Origin: Saccoglossus kowalevskii
Taxonomy: Eukaryota > Hemichordata > Enteropneusta > Harrimaniidae
Reading direction: 5' to 3'
Length of the DNA stretch: 24,272 nt
NCBI RefSeq assembly: GCF_000003605.2
Contig: NW_003135834.1
Location: forward strand, 308,754-333,025
Shown here: in pieces, positions 21,626-24,272 of the stretch
Position numbering within the stretch: position 1 is the first letter of the stretch
How the letters are laid out: every line of letters starts with the position of its first letter
Notes under the pieces: model-generated
What the model was told of the DNA's origin: nothing
Databases searched by the model: none
What the model saw: only the letters and a program-made list of their open reading frames with translations
Position numbers and translations under genes: made by a program

Positions 21626-21733
21626 ACCATCTTAGTTGGCGACAGTGGGGTAGGCAAGACATCGATATTGGTACAGTTCGAACACGGGAAATTCCCTGGA
21701 TCTTTCTCCGCCACAGTGGGAATAGGATTCACA
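21626..21733 (+). CDS. Rab26: Rab26/Rab37-like small GTPase, coding exon 2 (P-loop and start of switch I)
   Basis: This 108-bp, 36-residue exon encodes the start of a Rab GTPase domain, which cycles between GDP and GTP on membranes; Rab26 and Rab37 act on secretory vesicles. It starts TILVGDSGVGKTSILVQF, with the P-loop G1 motif GDSGVGKT that binds phosphates and Mg2+. It continues EHGKFPGSFSATVGIGFT, where the Thr of ATVG is the switch I Thr that coordinates Mg2+. The pattern KF-x-GSF-x-ATVGI resembles Rab26/Rab37 rather than other Rabs. The acceptor is ttctattttccacag and the donor is ACA|gtaaga, both phase 0, so it joins exon 1 in frame after IIHK. Vertebrate Rab26/37 have Asp where this protein has the second Gly of GIGF. 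WDTAGQE, NKxD and the prenylated C-terminus lie outside the window. Confidence 0.92.
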
Positions 21734-22522
21734 GTAAGAACAATATTCACGTAATATTATAATTAATTTGGATCATGTATCACGTGAAACGCTTGGTATG
21801 ATACGCCGGATGATACGAATATACTGATTGTTCTATCATATGGGTGTAATACTGAATAGTATACATATATTGGTGATACAGGGGATATTCTGGCATTGAC
21901 ATGATGATATAATGATTGACTGATATAAACATAGTGATATAGTCATAACGGCACATGTTCTCTGCCGCGATACATGCTTGGTTATCACTGCTACTGTGAG
22001 TGACCTTATTATGGACAGTATCTCATATCGTCTTTTTTTAATAACTTTCAATATAATCATTAACATTTAAACTTACCATATATAGCAATCGGTACACTGT
22101 TTATTGTTTATTTCTCGAGAAGTATCAGGACCACATGCCTCGTTAATATTAATAATTAAAACTATAGTTCCCGAATTACATTTTAGTCTGAGGTATATAA
22201 TTTAACTGGAATATATAAAGTGCTATGAAAGTTGAATATGTAACCCCATATACTCTATTCTTAGGTATATCGTATATTTTTCGATCTTTATTAATACATA
22301 AAGGTTCAAATATTTACATAATTTGGCCACAAAAAAACAATAGATACAGGTATATATACAGGTGTACATATTAAACTCATGAATATTTTTGCGAACTTAA
22401 AAAACCTGGAAAGTGAAAGGTACTAAATATTATTTACATCTTTCATATACATTAAATTAATAAATAATATGTATCCCCCATAGACTTTATTCTAATTTAT
22501 AAACGCTAAGTCAATTCATTTC

Positions 22523-22712
22523 ATCAGATTAATCTGATGAGATTAAATCTGAACAGACATCAAGGTAAGATTAGTCTGGTCGGATTAATCAGTCACTAAA
22601 GTCCAAAAACGCCCGGTATTTTTCAGAATCTGATCAGTCGCCATATTTTGCGGTTTATACGATGCGATTTACCTGAACAGACTAATCTGACCAGATAAAT
22701 CTGGTTTTGTAA
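22523..22712. mobile_element. palindrome-rich inverted-repeat element (putative MITE)
   Basis: The left arm contains CAGATTAATCTG, a perfect 12-bp palindrome, then GAGATTAAATCTGAACAG. The right arm (22673-22705) reads CTGAACAGACTAATCTGACC then AGATAAATCTGG, and its reverse complement matches the left arm over about 32 bases with several mismatches. A further related block, GATTAGTCTGGTCGGATTAA, lies inside near 22569. Each arm thus carries two copies of a degenerate palindrome at a spacing of about one and a half helical turns. The unique centre is about 80 bp. I could not define a target duplication, so the ends are approximate. Confidence 0.55.
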
Positions 22713-23307
22713 GCCAAGCTTCATTCTATTCTTTACTTTAAGTCTATGTTTAAGTGTATGAAATGGCTGAGCCGCTGTGTATTAACGAAAGGACACGTGA
22801 CCAAAATTGTACTTTTCAGTAGTCTCAACTTCTCGTCGTCGGCGAAAAGATGAAAATCTTTTAATCGATCGCATGTGGATTTTAGAGATTAGAGGTGGAT
22901 TACGTGCAACGTGATTACGTGTCTTGCATTTATAAATAACGCAGTACGCGTCAACCTGAGGCGATCGATGTCTAGGTGTAGACAGGGGCCATAGTGATAG
23001 TAAAATCATACGGGTGGGTGTTTGGTGGCTGCCCACGAGAAATTTTGCACGTTTCTCCTCGAATTTACGTTAGCTTGGGCTTATGATTAGTACACTGTTC
23101 CCACAGTTTTTATTTATGTGTTTATAGATGTGATAAATATTCCTATCCCCTGAATTTCGATGGAAGATCCTAGTTTAGGCTTTATTTATTTTTATTTTTT
23201 TAAATAAATGTGTTTAATTATTCATTCTCATTATACATTTTTTTAACTTTCTTTTATTTTACTTTATTTTTATTTGGTAATCCCGAATGTGGCGATAGGT
23301 AAAGTAA

Positions 23308-23320
23308 TACAAATAAGATA
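23308..23320. repeat. target-site duplication, copy 1
   Basis: TACAAATAAGATA, identical to 23429-23441, flanks the LINE-derived insert on its 3' side as read on the minus strand. Confidence 0.8.
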
Positions 23321-23428
23321 ATACCTTTACTTACTTTGGCCCTTTGCCCCAGTCGGAGCATAGGCCACCGATGATCGTTCTCCAATGTGCTCGTCTATGA
23401 GCCTTCCTTCTCAGGTCGTGCCAGCTGT
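23321..23428 (-). mobile_element. 5'-truncated LINE insertion (last 31 codons of reverse-transcriptase ORF plus tail)
   Basis: Read on the minus strand, 23426-23331 encodes SWHDLRRKAHRRAHWR followed by TIIGGLCSDWGKGPK and a stop. Patterns such as R-xx-WR-xx-i-xGLCS close to a stop codon are typical of the extreme C-terminus of LINE ORF2 proteins. After the stop comes only a short tail, AAGTAAGTAAAGGTAT, with a repeated AAGT/TAAG unit rather than poly(A), as in RTE- and CR1-type LINEs. The insert is bounded by a perfect 13-bp direct repeat, TACAAATAAGATA, so it is a complete integration event of a severely 5'-truncated copy. The clade is uncertain. Confidence 0.65.
23331..23426 (-). pseudogene. 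LINE ORF2 C-terminal fragment
   Basis: Thirty-one codons ending GGGCCAAAGTAA (stop 23333-23331) remain from a LINE reverse-transcriptase polyprotein. The frame is intact across the fragment, but it has no promoter or start of its own, and everything upstream (endonuclease, reverse-transcriptase core) is absent because of 5' truncation. The family assignment rests on a short C-terminal pattern only. Confidence 0.5.
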
Positions 23429-23441
23429 TACAAATAAGATA
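23429..23441. repeat. target-site duplication, copy 2
   Basis: TACAAATAAGATA, a perfect partner of 23308-23320, lies next to the truncated 5' end of the LINE insert. Confidence 0.8.
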
Positions 23442-23840
23442 TACGTAGTAACAATAAAGACAATTACAAAATAATAAAAATATATAGTATAAAATTAAAT
23501 TAAATTCGATCTGTACAATACATCTGACGGAGCATAAGCGATAGTTTCGAATTTGTGAGGCCGAAAAGAACACATAACACGCGATATTCTCAAGTCCTGG
23601 TTGCAGGATCGCTTGCGCGAGTAACTATGTACAAATCTATATTCGTGGCATTGTATGCAGAATATAACTTGATAAAAGGGAATAGCATATGTTTTATTGA
23701 CCCTGACAAAGTAGTTTTCTTGTATAATGGTTAACAAATACGTTATGTACTAAACGAATGTGACAACCGTGTGCTTTGAACAACCTTTCCTTCGAGTGAG
23801 AAACCTCTCATCTCGGGTGCATTGGTTGATGAAGTAGCCT

Positions 23841-24272
23841 CCTCTAACTGGACTGTAGAAGCAAAATATAGAATCTGTACTTGTACGGTGTCCTCTAACT
23901 GGACTGTAGAAGCAAGTTGCAGAATCTGTACTTGTACGGTGTCCTCTAACAGGACTGTAGAAGCAAGTTACAGAATCTATACTGATGTTCTCTAACTGGA
24001 CTGAAGAAGCAAGTTACAGAATCTGTACTTGTACGGTGTCCTCTAACTGGACTATAGAAGCAAAATATAGAATCTGTACTTGTACGGTGTCCTCTAACTG
24101 GACTGTAGAAGCAAGTTGCAGAATCTGTACTTGTACGGTGTCCTCTAACAGGACTGTAGAAGCAAGTTACAGAATCTATACTGGTGTTCTCTAACTGGAC
24201 TGAAGAAGCAAGTTACAGAATCTGTACTTGTACGTGTCCTCTAACTGGACTGTAAGAAGCAAAATACAAAAT
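23841..24272. repeat. 199-bp higher-order tandem array of four ~50-bp monomers
   Basis: The basic monomer has core CCTCTAACTGGACTGTAGAA then GCAAGTTACAGAATCTGTAC and TTGTACGGTGT. Four variants of about 51, 51, 47 and 50 bp occur in fixed order: A (GCAAAATATAG), B (GCAAGTTGCAG), C (CTAACAGGACTG, with the shortened end ATCTATACTGRTG), D (GGACTGAAGAAG). The order is repeated: A starts at 23841, 24040 and 24238, periods of 199 and 198. The third A is cut by the window edge. Because 199 is not a multiple of three, no frame stays open through successive large units, so the open frame at 23985-24194 is not a gene. Confidence 0.92.

Larger units (their letters stand above)
21734..24272 (+). other. 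intron 2 of the Rab26-like gene (5' part)
   Basis: The intron starts gtaaga and does not end within the window, so it is at least 2,539 bases long. I searched by eye for the next expected exon (NKVV...KLQIWDTAGQERF) and did not find it. The sequence to 22520 is very AT-rich with nothing recognisable. The rest carries an inverted-repeat element, a LINE remnant and a tandem array. Confidence 0.75.

Noticed and set aside
21526-21762. Plus-strand open frame covering the P-loop exon in another frame
   Set aside because: It reads through the acceptor and uses the wrong frame; the P-loop GDSGVGKT appears only in the frame starting at 21626.
23985-24194. 69-codon open frame with SSNWTVEAS repeats
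   Set aside because: It lies in a tandem array with a 199-bp period, so frames shift at each large unit.
23841-24272. CRISPR-like repeat array
   Set aside because: The repeats are contiguous monomers without unique spacers, in an animal genome.
21734-24272. Search for the next Rab26 exon (switch I end and WDTAGQE)
   Set aside because: No matching coding stretch was found on the plus strand; the exon must lie downstream of the window.

Overview
The window looks like a stretch of animal nuclear genome, AT-rich and mostly non-coding, with large introns, many simple repeats and several families of short inverted-repeat DNA transposons. The repeat types (short TTAA-flanked elements, a TACTGTAAAA-ended element, a LINE tail with a short simple-repeat end instead of poly(A)) and the protein sequence fit a marine invertebrate such as a mollusc or another lophotrochozoan. 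I cannot fix the phylum from sequence alone. No rRNA, tRNA, CRISPR array or bacterial-type gene was seen.

The only gene I can support is the 5' part of a Rab26/Rab37-type small GTPase on the + strand. Coding exon 1 (2423-2566) encodes a 48-residue, very acidic N-terminal extension and ends AAG|gtacgc. Coding exon 2 (21626-21733) follows a clear polypyrimidine-AG acceptor and encodes the P-loop GDSGVGKT and the start of switch I, ending ACA|gtaaga. Both junctions are phase 0, so the reading frame joins cleanly (...IIHK | TILVGDSGVGKT...). The intron between them is about 19.06 kb and takes up most of the window. Later exons (switch I end, WDTAGQE, NKxD, SAK, C-terminal cysteines) lie beyond the right edge. 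Two six-codon upstream ORFs sit directly before the start codon, and the second one's stop overlaps it (TGATG).

Layout: 1-669 is a 24-bp minisatellite that continues off the left edge. 670-2422 is the upstream flank and 5' leader, with CCAAT, CRE and PAR-bZIP-type motifs. 2567-21625 is intron 1, carrying a (TA)n run, a 126-bp-period degenerate repeat, six related TTAA-type inverted-repeat elements or remnants, a separate TACTGTAAAA element, a (CATC)n tract, a 257-bp (GAATA)/(GGAAT) tract and a pair of RFX-like X-boxes. 21734-24272 is the start of intron 2, with an unusual palindrome-rich inverted-repeat element, a 108-bp LINE 3'-end insertion with a perfect 13-bp target duplication, and a 199-bp higher-order tandem array that runs off the right edge.

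The second large TTAA element contains a 50-N assembly gap. Comparison with its intact relative 1.5 kb upstream suggests the true missing sequence is about twice that long.
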